From contig NZ_JANAVP010000030.1 of the NCBI RefSeq assembly GCF_024213665.1, positions 1 to 58,836 on the forward strand: a stretch of 58,836 nucleotides of DNA, in the 5' to 3' direction. A model generated the notes under the pieces. That model ran no database searches. It was not told where the DNA came from and worked only from the letters and a program-made list of their open reading frames with translations. The DNA comes from Streptomyces sp. A3M-1-3 (GTDB taxonomy: Bacteria; Actinomycetota; Actinomycetes; Streptomycetales; Streptomycetaceae). Position numbers and translations under genes: made by a program. Below, in pieces: positions 7,059-15,562 of the stretch. The number at the start of each line of letters is the position of its first letter. Position 1 is the first letter of the stretch.

Positions 7059-8774
7059 TCAGGCCCGTAGCGCGCGTCGCAGTCGGCGTCCGAGGACCTC
7101 GACGGTGAGGCTGAGGGCCAGCGACGCCAGCAGGATGCCGGCGACGACGGGGAAGTCGAAGGCTGCAAGGCGTTCGCTGAGGAGTCGGCCCAGGCCTGCG
7201 ACGCCGACGACGCCGACGATGGCGGTGTCACGCACGCAGATCTCGAACCGGTACAGCGTGTAGGTGACAAGGTGATGGGCGGACGGGGGCCCGACGGCGA
7301 GCATGGCAGAGACTGTCCGGGGCAGGCCGGCGTTGCGCAGGGAATCCCGTGGCTGGAGGTCCATGGTCTCCCAGGCTTCGGCGACCAGCCTGCCGAGGAT
7401 GCCGCCGGTGTAGACCCCCAGCGCCAACGCCCCGGGCAGTACGCCTGGGAAGAGGGTCAGGAGTGCGACGACGGCCCACACCGTCGGGGGCACCGACCGC
7501 AGAGCCAGGAGCAGCAGCCGGGCCGCCCCCCAGACGCCTGTCCGGGCCACGGCCGCGGGGGCGCGGCGGTCGGCGCGTGGGCGGCTTGCCCAGGGGCCCA
7601 CGACCAGGGTGATCGCGATCGCCACGAGCATGGCGAGGACGGCCATGCTCACCGTGTCGAGGGCGGCGTCCGCCAGCACCCGCCCACCGCCTGCGGGGAA
7701 TGCGGGCGGCCAGAGGTCTGTGAGCAGCCGGCTGCCGAGATCCCGGGTGCGAGCCGAGACGAGGCCGGCAGGCGAAAGGCCCACCCACCACCACGCGGCC
7801 GCGACCGCCGGCAGCATCAAGGCCAGGGACCAGCGGGTCGGGCGGGACAGGCCGCGCGGCGTCCGGCTCTCGTCGCGGGTGCGCTCGCGCCCGACCGACC
7901 AGTCGGCGCAGGTCACCACCGCGACGTCGCGGCGAACGCGGTTGCTCCACAGCTCGACGGCCGCCGCCAGCAGGAGCAGTGCTGCGACAAGCGTCCAGAC
8001 TTCGCTCCAGTTGCGGGACTGCAGACTCACGATCAGTTCGAATCCCAGGCCGCCCACGCCCGCGATGCCCAGCACGACCGCCGACCGCAGTGCGCACTCC
8101 AGACGGTAGAAGGAGTAGGACAGCAGCAACGGCGCTGTGCGGGGAAGAAGGGCGTAGGCCAGCGCGGAACCACGGCGGGCGCCGAGGGCGCGCAGCGCAC
8201 GCAGCGCCGTGTCGGGCACGGCGTCGAAGGTCTCCCCGAAGACCTGGGCGCTCTGTGCGCCGAAGGGCAGGGCGAGGGCCAGGACGGCGACGAGCGGGTC
8301 GAGGCCGAAGACGCTGACGAAGAACAGCGCCCACACCAGCTCGTGGACCGAGCGAACCGTCACCAGCAGGCCGCAGAGCAGAAGTCGGCCCGCACGAATC
8401 GGCCAAGGCGGCGAACTGCCCCACGCCACGTCGCTGAGGACCAGCCCGCCGATCAGTCCGATGACCAGTGCTCCGGCCGTCCCGAGCAGGGCGAAGGCCA
8501 GCGTGGTGGCGGTCGCTTCGAGGACCACGCCGAGGAACTCGGCCTCGAGGGAGGGGTGGAGTGCGGTCGCCGCCAGGTCGTCGAGGAGATGCAGACCGCC
8601 TCGGTTGACCAGTGCGCCGCCTGACGGCGTGGCGCGGTTGACGGCCCAGACCAGCAGACCGGTGAACGCGGCCAGCCCTGCCAGCCTGCGCAACGTCACC
8701 CGCCGCCCGCTGACGCCCTTCCGCTCAGCGGCGGCGGCCGGCGGTGACGGCGAGCGGACGGGTTGGAGCGTCAT
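7059..8774 (-). CDS. fused double permease of a phosphate/phosphonate-type ABC transporter (PhnE-PhnE)
   Basis: A 571-residue membrane protein that is a head-to-tail fusion of two PhnE-like permease domains. Each half has the inner-membrane ABC permease signature: residues about 190-235 (FDAVPDTALRALRALGARRG, then the SYSFYRLECALRSAVVLGIAG block) and about 490-540 (TVSAMLAVGPPSAHHLVTYT, then LYRFEICVRDTAIVGVVG). In phosphonate systems the two permeases are usually separate or a homodimer; here one polypeptide supplies both. ATG overlaps the ATPase stop (ATGA). It is the last gene of the operon 12495 to 7059. The substrate is unknown; oxyanions of P or S are the family's usual cargo. Confidence 0.85.
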   Translation of the reverse strand: MTLQPVRSPSPPAAAAERKGVSGRRVTLRRLAGLAAFTGLLVWAVNRATPSGGALVNRGGLHLLDDLAATALHPSLEAEFLGVVLEATATTLAFALLGTAGALVIGLIGGLVLSDVAWGSSPPWPIRAGRLLLCGLLVTVRSVHELVWALFFVSVFGLDPLVAVLALALPFGAQSAQVFGETFDAVPDTALRALRALGARRGSALAYALLPRTAPLLLSYSFYRLECALRSAVVLGIAGVGGLGFELIVSLQSRNWSEVWTLVAALLLLAAAVELWSNRVRRDVAVVTCADWSVGRERTRDESRTPRGLSRPTRWSLALMLPAVAAAWWWVGLSPAGLVSARTRDLGSRLLTDLWPPAFPAGGGRVLADAALDTVSMAVLAMLVAIAITLVVGPWASRPRADRRAPAAVARTGVWGAARLLLLALRSVPPTVWAVVALLTLFPGVLPGALALGVYTGGILGRLVAEAWETMDLQPRDSLRNAGLPRTVSAMLAVGPPSAHHLVTYTLYRFEICVRDTAIVGVVGVAGLGRLLSERLAAFDFPVVAGILLASLALSLTVEVLGRRLRRALRA

Positions 8775-9514
8775 GCGAGTGCGTAGAGATCGTGCAGTGC
8801 GGCATCACTCACGTCGGCCACGGGATCGTCGAGAACGATCCGGCCGTCGCGCAGACCCACCACGCGGGCACAGTGCTCTCGGGCGAGTGACGGCTGGTGC
8901 AGGCTCACCACCAGCGTGCGCACGTGCGACGAGGTGCCGAGCAGGCCGAGGGTGCGTGCCGCGCGGACGGGATCGAGGCTGGAGACGGGCTCGTCGGCTA
9001 CCACCAGTTCCGGCTCCTGCACCAGAAGCCGGGCGATCGCCACCCGTTGCCGCTCGCCGCCGGAGAGGCGTTCGGTGCGCTCGTGGAGCGCCCAGCTCAG
9101 GTCGACGCGGGCGAGTGCGTCCCGCACGACGTCGAGTGACCGGGGCCAGACCAGCGAGGCCAGGGCGCGGGGCGTACTCCACTGACCGAGCCTGCCCGCG
9201 TTGACGTTGTGCAGCACCCGGACCTGTTCGATCAGAGCGAAGTGTTGGCTCACCGTGCCGATGCGCTGCTGGAGCAGTCGAAGCCGTGAGGCCGACAGGA
9301 GCGCCGGGTTCTCGCCGAAGACCTCCACGGTGCCCGTGGTCGGCGTCAGGGACCCGTTGAGCAAGGCCAGCAGCGTGCTCTTCCCGGCGCCGCTGGTGCC
9401 GAGAACCGCCACGCGTTCCCCGGCGTGGACGGTGAGGTCGAGATCGCGCAGCGCCTCGTGCGAGCCGTAGCTGTGCCCGACCCCGCACAGCCGGAGCACG
9501 GGCGAGGCGTTCAC
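8771..9514 (-). CDS. ABC transporter ATPase, PhnC-like
   Basis: A 247-residue ATPase. Walker A is LGTSGAGKSTLLALLNG, the Q-loop lies in IGTVSQHFALIEQ, the signature is LSGGERQRVAIAR, Walker B is LVVADEPVSSLDP and the switch His is in LVVSLHQPSLAREH. The SLHQ ending and the HNVNAGRLG spacer are typical of PhnC, the phosphonate-import subfamily. The start is GTG at 9514, which overlaps the stop of the binding-protein gene (GTGA); the longer open frame upstream lies inside that gene and has no ribosome binding site. The stop overlaps the permease start. All catalytic motifs are intact. Confidence 0.88.
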   Translation of the reverse strand: MNASPVLRLCGVGHSYGSHEALRDLDLTVHAGERVAVLGTSGAGKSTLLALLNGSLTPTTGTVEVFGENPALLSASRLRLLQQRIGTVSQHFALIEQVRVLHNVNAGRLGQWSTPRALASLVWPRSLDVVRDALARVDLSWALHERTERLSGGERQRVAIARLLVQEPELVVADEPVSSLDPVRAARTLGLLGTSSHVRTLVVSLHQPSLAREHCARVVGLRDGRIVLDDPVADVSDAALHDLYALA

Positions 9515-10425
9515 CGCAGCAGCCCCAGGTCGCGGGCCACATCCTCGATGCGGTCGTAGGCGGAGTTCTCGGTCCGGACGAACGACTGCGCTCCGAAGAG
9601 CTTGAGAATCTCCGCATCCTCGGAATCCCCGGCGTCGAGATCCAGGAGCAGGTCGAGCACCTTCCGCCGGGTGCCGGACCCGAAGGTCTCGTCGAGATCC
9701 GGACGTGCCAGCCATTGGTAGTCGGCGTAGCCGGGGGTGCGCCACAGCTCCCTCACCCCGCTCAGGTCGATCTCGCCGGCCGCGGCACTCGCCTTCCACA
9801 CCTGCTCGTTGACGGCCCCGACCTCGAAGCTGCCGGTGGCGACCGCCTCGATGGTGGCGTCGTGCGAACCGGAGAAGCCCGGTGCCCCTCGTAGGTCGCT
9901 CAGCTCGAGTCCCGCCTTCCGCATGAAGAACTGCGGCATGAGCCGGCCCGAAGTGGACGTCTCGCTGCCGAAGGTGAGGGTGTGTCCGGCGAGAGAGCGC
10001 AGACCGTCGATCGTGTCGAACGGCCGCAGACCGGAGTCGGCGCCGGCGATGAAGACACTGTGGAAGTCAGCATCGATGTCACGCTGCGCGAGAGCGGTGG
10101 CACCAGGCACGCGTACCCGCGCCTGGACGCCGGTGAGCCCGCCCATCCAGGCCAGGTGGATGTCGCCGATCTCGAAAGCACGCACCACCGCGGAGTAGTC
10201 GGTGACGGGCCGGTAGGCCACCGGGACGCCGGTGGCGTCGGCGAACCGTTCGGCGACCGCCGGGTAGAGCCGGTTGAGGAGTTCGGGGTCCTGGTCGGGG
10301 ATGGCGGAGATTCCGAGCTGTCGGGCATCCGAACCGCCCCCGCCCCCGCTGCCACAGGCGCTCAGCACCAGCATCGCACCGGTGCCGAGGAGGAAGGTGC
10401 GACGGGTCAACGGGTTCTGGGGCAT
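9511..10425 (-). CDS. PhnD-type substrate-binding lipoprotein
   Basis: A 304-residue extracytoplasmic solute-binding protein of the phosphate/phosphite/phosphonate (PhnD/PtxB) family. The N-terminus has both a twin-arginine-like motif (RRTFLLG) and a lipobox (MLVLSACGSG), so it is probably a Tat-exported lipoprotein. Residues about 35-75 contain IPDQDPELLNRLYPAVAERF and VPVAYRPVTDYSAVVRAFEI, the family's first lobe. TFGSETSTSGRLMPQFFMRK is the family loop that binds an oxyanion with Ser/Thr hydroxyls. The ligand cannot be read off the sequence. GGGAGAGC stands 2 bases before the ATG. The gene follows the DoxX-like gene and overlaps the ATPase gene. Confidence 0.88.
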   Translation of the reverse strand: MPQNPLTRRTFLLGTGAMLVLSACGSGGGGGSDARQLGISAIPDQDPELLNRLYPAVAERFADATGVPVAYRPVTDYSAVVRAFEIGDIHLAWMGGLTGVQARVRVPGATALAQRDIDADFHSVFIAGADSGLRPFDTIDGLRSLAGHTLTFGSETSTSGRLMPQFFMRKAGLELSDLRGAPGFSGSHDATIEAVATGSFEVGAVNEQVWKASAAAGEIDLSGVRELWRTPGYADYQWLARPDLDETFGSGTRRKVLDLLLDLDAGDSEDAEILKLFGAQSFVRTENSAYDRIEDVARDLGLLR

Positions 10426-10469
10426 TGCTCTCCCTTACCGCCGGGCGGATGGTGATCGCGCTTTCGAGA

Positions 10470-11358
10470 TCAGTCGCGGGGTGAGGATCGGTCCCGAGCG
10501 CCGACGACCGCCAGGGCGACCACCGCAATGGACAACAGGAAGGCCGCCGACGTCGCGGTGCCGCCCAGGAACGGATCGGTGAAGCCGATCTGGGCGTAGA
10601 GGGAAAGGGCTGCCACGAGGCCGACGACTGCTGCCGCACGTCCGAGGAGGGCCGTGCCGCTGCGGGCGGCCGCCAGCAGCAGTCCGCCGACCAGCACCAG
10701 CACCACACCGCCGGCCAGGTTGTATTCGCCGAGGCTGAGCGACAGGTCGGTCGAAACCAGCCCGGGACCACGCGGGTCGAGGGGATCCCCAGCGGAGCGC
10801 ACCACGCTGTACGCGCCGACGACGACGGCGACCGCACCCCAGATCTCTCCGAGGCGCCGGGCGGGGAGTCCGGACCGTACCGCGTCGACGGCGAACATCC
10901 GCCCGGCCGAGGAGAACAGGACGCATGGGCGCCGATCATCAGCCAGTAGGACCACGGCCATTCGTGGGGGGCGAAGGCGACCGAGAGGCCGATGGCCAGT
11001 GACTGGGCCACGCCGAGTGCGGCGGCCACCCGTACCCAGGCACCGGTCAGGAGCATCACCGCGAGAGCGGTCTCGACGATCAGCACTGCCCAGCCGAAAC
11101 CTCGATATGGGGCAGCACGAGATGCTCCACGACCCAGCTGAACGGTGGGAGGACCGGATGGCTCACCGCGAAGGAGGCGAAGTGGGTGAGCCCGCTGAAG
11201 CCTGGGGGACGCTTCCACTCGACGTTGTACAGCCACATCAGGCCGAGCAGGAGGACGCGGAGGAACACCGCGGCGGCGGCGTGTCCGCGGGGGACGTCCT
11301 CGGCCGCGGGAGCAAAGAGCCAGCGGACGAGATTCTTCCCCCTGAGCGCAGTCGCCAT
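10470..11358 (-). pseudogene. DoxX/TQO-small-subunit-like membrane protein, two frameshifts
   Basis: Three consecutive reading frames together give one membrane protein of about 295 residues. It starts MATALRGKNLVRWLFAP (ATG 11358, AAGGAGA five bases upstream). At about 11100 it leaves its frame (HLVLPHI) and resumes as GFGWAVLIVETALAVMLLTG and GVAQSLAIGLSVAFAPHEWP. At about 10925 it shifts again to VLFSSAGRMFAVDAVRSGLP and runs to the stop at 10470. The helix pattern and the PHEWPWSYWLMIGAH segment fit DoxX-like quinone-linked proteins, some of which act on thiosulfate. Gene order and spacing suggest it was part of the transporter operon. Either it is inactivated or the sequence has two errors. 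Confidence 0.7.
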
Positions 11359-11397
11359 CGGTGTCTCCTTCATCTCGGGTGGACCGGTGAGTCCTGC

Positions 11398-12495
11398 TCA
11401 GGCACAGCGGAAGACCTCACGTCCCGACCGGGCGGCGGCGTCCTGTACGGCGAGGGTGTCGCGCACCACGCCGAAGACCTCGGACAGCGGCAGCGGGGCG
11501 TCGGCGATCCGCAGGTGCGGGTTGGTCACGGCCACCGGGTGCCACCAGGCGCCGTCCGCGGTGAGAGTCGGCTCCGGCTCAAGACTCTCGAGGGAGACGT
11601 GCACTCCCTCGGTCGCGAAACCTTCCTGGGCCACGGGGCGGATGACACGGTCCTCGGGAGCGATCCCGACATCGTCGAGGCGCCGGTGCAGCGCGTCGAC
11701 GCCCTGCGGGTCCTCGTCGTACAACGTGGCGGCCACCCGCACCCGGAATCCGAGCGAGCGGGCCAGCGCGATGCCGTCCATGGCCTTCGACCACGAGCCG
11801 GCACCCCGCTGTCGGTCGTGCAGCTCGGGCGTGGCCGAGTCGAGGCTGATCTGCAGCACCACGTCACGGTCCAGGTTCTCCAGGGTGTCGCGGCGGCTGC
11901 CCCTTGCGAAGATCATGCCGTTTGTCAGGACGGTGCGGTCCAGGCCGGCGCCGGCGGCCACCAGGGCACCGAGCTCGGGGTGCATCAGGGGCTCGCCGCC
12001 GGTGAAGAACACCTCGCGGCCACCCTGGGGGAGGAACTCGGCGAAGGCCGCGGTGGCGACAGCGGGATCGAAACGCCGGGCGGCGGCCTTCGGAGAGGAT
12101 TCGGCGCAGCAGTAGCGGCAGGCGAGATTGCAGTTGAAATTGGTGTAGACCCACAGTCGTCGGCCCACCGGTGTCCGCTCGCCCCGGCTGAAGACCGTGT
12201 CCGGACCGGTGGACGCGCCCGTCTTGCTCACCGCGAACCACCATGGGCCTTCGGACGACTCGGCGAACTCGGTCACCACATCGTGCCCGACCAGGTCCGC
12301 CCAGGCCGGCAGGTCGGTGACCACGCTGACCTCCGCGCTGCGCACACCGAGTAGCTGCCCGGGCTCCAGACGCCTCATCGCGCGGGTGATCAGCAGCAGC
12401 AGACCGCTGCCGCAGTCCATGTCACCGCCGTCGACGAGGGCAGCGACCTCACCAAGGGGATTCGGTGCCCGATCGGGATCAGCCGGCTGAGACAT
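11398..12495 (-). CDS. TusA-like domain fused to a radical SAM enzyme
   Basis: A 365-residue two-domain protein. Residues about 10-75 have the TusA/SirA sulfur-carrier fold (EVAALVDGGDMDCGSGLLLL, LEPGQLLGV, then AWADLVGHDVV). The carrier Cys is kept (Cys28), but the usual CPxP is CGSG. Residues about 110-330 are a radical SAM domain with the iron-sulfur motif NCNLACRYCC (Cys122, 126 and 129) and the SAM-binding FFTGGEP. The protein ends in VFRCA with one more Cys. The ATG at 12495 has GGGAG three bases upstream. It heads the operon with the DoxX-like and PhnD/C/E-like genes. TusA proteins pass persulfide sulfur, so sulfur insertion or a thio-modified substrate is plausible; no precise reaction is known to me. 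Confidence 0.82.
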   Translation of the reverse strand: MSQPADPDRAPNPLGEVAALVDGGDMDCGSGLLLLITRAMRRLEPGQLLGVRSAEVSVVTDLPAWADLVGHDVVTEFAESSEGPWWFAVSKTGASTGPDTVFSRGERTPVGRRLWVYTNFNCNLACRYCCAESSPKAAARRFDPAVATAAFAEFLPQGGREVFFTGGEPLMHPELGALVAAGAGLDRTVLTNGMIFARGSRRDTLENLDRDVVLQISLDSATPELHDRQRGAGSWSKAMDGIALARSLGFRVRVAATLYDEDPQGVDALHRRLDDVGIAPEDRVIRPVAQEGFATEGVHVSLESLEPEPTLTADGAWWHPVAVTNPHLRIADAPLPLSEVFGVVRDTLAVQDAAARSGREVFRCA

Positions 12496-12608
12496 GTCTC
12501 CCACGGTAGCGGCGACAATGCCCGGCGTAGAGCTGATCAGTGATGACGAAACGGTGATGTCGTCGTCCGCCTCTGCGAACCGAGTCCCTGGGGTCTACTG
12601 TCGGAGCC

Positions 12609-13316
12609 ATGACCGACGGCATGACGCGCCCCGACAACGCAGCGTCCCGCGCGACGTTCTGGGAAGAGGTCCATCACGGCAAGAACGTCGACGGAGTCTC
12701 CTGGTGGCAGTCGGTCCCAGGACTCTCCCTCGGCCTCGTCGACCAGACCGGGCTCGGCCCCGACGAGCCGATCATCGATGTAGGGGCCGGATGGTCAACG
12801 CTGGTAGACCACCTGGTGGAACGCGGTTACCGCGACCTGTCGGCGGTCGACCTGTCGGTCACCGCCCTGCAGACCGTCAGGGACCGGCTCGGCCCGGCGG
12901 GCGCGGACGTCGTTCTGACCGTCGCCGACGTGCTCGACCTGCGCATGGGCCGCACCTACGCGCTGTGGCACGACCGAGCCGTCTACCACTTCCTCACCGA
13001 ACCGGAAGAGCGCGCCGACTACCTGGCGTCGCTGCAACGCTCTGTGCGACCGGGCGGATGGCTCGTCGCGGCGACGTTCGGCCCGGACGGCCCGACCACG
13101 TGCAGCGGCCTGCCGATCGTTCGCTACACCCACGCCGAACTCGCCGACCAGTTCCCCGGCTTTCAGCTCGTCGACACGGCAGGGGAGGACCACCGCACCC
13201 CATGGGGAACCTCCCAGCAATTCACCGCGGTCCTGCTGCGACGCGCAACCGACACGACCACCCCTGCGGGGGTAACGGCGCGCCAAAACGCGCACCAGGT
13301 GGGGCGCGACGTCTAA
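12609..13316 (+). CDS. class I SAM-dependent methyltransferase
   Basis: A 235-residue protein. Motif I is IIDVGAGWSTLVDHLVERGY, the acidic residue after strand beta2 is in LSAVDLS, and motif II/III regions are VADVLDLRMGRTYALWHDRA and VRPGGWLVAATFGPDG. WHDRAVYHFL in the post-II position is typical of small-molecule methyltransferases of the UbiE/thiopurine type. The N-terminus has FWEEVHHGKN. CGGAG precedes the ATG. It is divergent from the TusA-radical SAM operon with about 110 bp between the starts. The substrate is unknown. The last 20 residues (after VLLRRATDT) are low-complexity and may be a drifted tail. Confidence 0.85.
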   Translation: MTDGMTRPDNAASRATFWEEVHHGKNVDGVSWWQSVPGLSLGLVDQTGLGPDEPIIDVGAGWSTLVDHLVERGYRDLSAVDLSVTALQTVRDRLGPAGADVVLTVADVLDLRMGRTYALWHDRAVYHFLTEPEERADYLASLQRSVRPGGWLVAATFGPDGPTTCSGLPIVRYTHAELADQFPGFQLVDTAGEDHRTPWGTSQQFTAVLLRRATDTTTPAGVTARQNAHQVGRDV

Positions 13317-13383
13317 CCGGCAGCCGTGCTGGAGATGTAACATTCCGCCGACAAAGAGGAACGTACCGGGCCCCACCTGATGA

Positions 13384-13890
13384 AGTCCGGACAACACGTC
13401 GCCGAGCAGGTCGGTCCCCCGCAGAGTCCTGACGGTCTTCGACGTCTTCCACGAGGCGTTCCAGGACCCCGGCTTCCGGGGTTGCCCGTTCACCAACGCA
13501 GCCGCCGAGTACCCCCACCACGAGGGAATCCGGGACGCCATCGCCGACGACCGCGCCTGGCTGCCCGCCCTGTCCGCCCGCCTGCTGGAACCGCTCGGCG
13601 GCGACTCCGACAGCGGCCTGATCGCCGCCCTCGTGCAACTCTGCGACGGGGCCATCACCGCGGCCCACCTCGACCGCTCCCCCGCCAGCGCCCTGACCGC
13701 GCGGTCAACCGCCGAGCTCCTGCTGGCCGCACACCTGCCCGCGGGAAACGCCGTGGAGGCGGCGACCATGACCGGGGCGGGTCAGAGCTTCGCGTCGAAC
13801 AGGGCCAAGGCAGCGCGGACCACACGGTCGAAGGGGGGCCGTACTGCCTGCCGCGCGGCTGAGCACCTGAGCTCCCTTCGAGCAGACTGA
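13384..13890 (+). pseudogene. TetR-family regulator, C-terminal domain only
   Basis: The frame enters without a start codon after a stop at 13381 and reads VLTVFDVFHEAFQDPGFRGC, then PFTNAAAEYPHHEGIRDAIA, and ends IAALVQLCDGAITAAHLDRS. This is the ligand-binding half of a TetR regulator (the F-x-FRGC-F-NAAAEY block followed by LxxLxDGAxxxAxLD). The helix-turn-helix is absent on either side. After LLAAHLPAG the last 40 residues look like read-through beyond the natural end. Confidence 0.6.
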
Positions 13891-13939
13891 TCAACAGGCT
13901 CGCCCTGCCCTGGGCATCCTCGGGCGAGAGACCGGCGTC

Positions 13940-13974
13940 GGGGGAAGGGTCAGCAGCCAGCTGGCCCTTCCCCC
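13940..13974. terminator. GC-rich hairpin
   Basis: GGGGGAAGGG and CCCTTCCCCC form a perfect 10-bp stem with a 15-base spacer that can extend the pairing with one mismatch. There is no T run. It lies between the TetR relic and the opposite-strand haloperoxidase relic, so it may serve both directions. Confidence 0.5.
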
Positions 13975-14099
13975 GGGGAAGTGGTGATAGATCGCCCCGC
14001 GGGCGGCTCGTGGCTGCGATCAGCCAGGGTTAGACGCTCTGCCCGCAGGATCAGTGCGGGCTGTACTCCCGAGCCGACCAGGGTCGCGCATGTCAGGCG

Positions 14100-14469
14100 G
14101 CCTTGAGGGCGGCCGCGCCGAAGGAGAGTGAGCAGGATGTTGTAGGCGGTGCGGCCGATGACTCGCTCCTCCTCGTCCGGGCTCTCCACCCAGCCCGCGT
14201 ACTTCTCCGCGTGGATGTACGGTCGCGGAGGTCATCTTGCCCTTCCACTTGAGCTGGTACGAGCTCTCGGCGTCGTAGATGGCCCCGTTCATCATGGCCG
14301 CGGCCCGCGCCATCGGGACGGGACCGCCGCCCACCCTCTTGAAGACGTTCTGACAGGACGTCGTTCCAGCAGTGCACCGGGTCGGCGATCGACTGCGCCG
14401 GCAGCGCCGTTTGCGCGGGCTGCGGAGCCACCGTGAGGATGCTTCCGGTCGCCGCCAGGACGGCTCCAC
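14100..14469 (-). pseudogene. vanadium-dependent haloperoxidase, N-terminal fragment with two frameshifts
   Basis: Pieces in three frames join into the start of a secreted vanadium-haloperoxidase-like (PAP2) protein: CGAVLAATGSILTVAPQPAQ (signal region), SIADPVHCWNDVL, then, after one inserted base near 14353, QNVFKRVGGGPVPMARAAAM and MNGAIYDAESSYQLKWKGK, then, after a second shift near 14220, EKYAGWVESPDEEERVIGRT and AYNILLTLL. The catalytic C-terminal half with its Arg/His vanadate ligands is absent. The upstream end abuts the permease relic exactly at about 14469, again without intergenic sequence. Confidence 0.65.
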
Positions 14470-14784
14470 AAGCCGACCCTGCGGGCCCTCGCCTACGCGC
14501 GTGCCGTCCGCCCGGACCGGCTGGAGGCCCTGACCGTCTCGGTGGACCGGGAGAGCGCCGCCGAACTCCAGTGGCAGTGGGCGGAGTACGACATCCAGAC
14601 CCCGCTTAAGGTCATCGACTCCCCGTTCCGCGAGATCACCCGTCCGGTGGTGGAGTACGTGCGGTCCATCCGGCGCGACAGCACGCGCGATGTGGTCAGC
14701 GTCTTCATCCCCGAGCACGTGGTCGGCCGCTGGTGGGAGAACCTCCTGCACAACCAGTCGGCCCTGTGGCTGAAGCCCGCGTAG
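14470..14784 (+). pseudogene. APC-superfamily permease, cytoplasmic C-terminal fragment
   Basis: The frame reads KPTLRALAYARAVRPDRLEA, LTVSVDRESAAELQWQW, PLKVIDSPFREITRPVVEYV and VVSVFIPEHVVGRWWENLLH, then NQSAL. This is the soluble C-terminal domain found in actinobacterial amino-acid/polyamine permeases of the APC superfamily (the DSPYREIxRPVxxYV and VxVYIPExVVGxWWExLLHNQSA blocks). All membrane helices are missing upstream. Downstream the usual RLKGRLLF ending is replaced by WLKPA and a stop, where the integrase relic of the other strand begins. Confidence 0.7.
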
Positions 14785-15562
14785 TACATGCCCGCGAACA
14801 GCCCGATCAGCCGGCGGCCACGGGCCCGCCGGTATCCGCCGACGTAGGAGATGGCGGTCAGCAGATCGCGCGCCTGGTACGGGTTGGCCACGACGCGCGG
14901 ATCCACCGAGACGGCCGGCTTGGGCACCCGCCAGCGGACCCGCGCCAGCGGGTTGCTGCCCAGCTCGCCCCGCTCCATGGCGTAGTGCAAGGCGTGCACC
15001 AGCACCTTGCGCTTGCGCCGCATCGTCTCGACGGCCGCCTCACCACCGTCGAGCTTGCGACGCAGCGACTCCAGCACGTCACGCGCCAGAATCGGATCGT
15101 GCAGGTCGACCAGCGGCCGGGACGCCTTCGCCACCCACTGCAGCACCAGCCGGTCCTCCGCCGGCGACCCGTCTGCCCCGGCCCGGGTACGACGAAAGCC
15201 CAGTGCCGAAGGGCTCGGCGCAGCAGCAGCACGTTCGGCCGGCCGGGAAGGTCCCAGCACATCGCCAGAGTGACGGCTGTCAGCCCGTCGCTGACCTCGT
15301 CACGGGTCTTCGCCGCCCGGCCGGGCCAGTGGGCCCGCGCGTACTCGGTCGCGAAGGCGTACCAGCTCAGCTGAGACGGCCCCCGGGGCGTGTGAGCAGC
15401 CGTGTTGCCCTGGGCCAGGCCCACGCGAATGGCCCGCACCAGCTCCGCGCCGAATTCGCCCGCCAAGTCCGCGACAGCGCTGCCGCGCTCCTGGCACCCG
15501 TCACCATCCGACCGCGCCGCGAAGTCCGTTGCAGCACCGCTGTATCGCCCGTTCGAGTCCAT
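14785..15562 (-). pseudogene. tyrosine-recombinase (phage/ICE-type integrase), N-terminal fragment
   Basis: The frame reads MDSNGRYSG, then SWYAFATEYARAHWPGRAAK, TRDEVSDGLTAVTLAMCWDL and LRRALRHWAFVVPGP. At about 15185 it shifts and continues LVLQWVAKASRPLVDLHDPI, RKLDGGEAAVETMRRKRKVL and PRVVANPYQARDLLTAISYV, then FAGMYYAGF. This is the SAM-like core-binding domain and the beginning of the catalytic domain of actinobacterial tyrosine integrases. It breaks off at AGF, where the first catalytic Arg (AGLRPAEA in relatives) should follow. Hence it is inactive. It lies about 2 kb from the tRNA-Arg scar and is the likely relic of the element that inserted there. Confidence 0.65.

Noticed and set aside
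7272..8624. 450-codon open frame antisense to the permease
   Set aside because: Gln/Gly/Arg-rich shadow with no family match, while the opposite strand has a clear two-domain permease.
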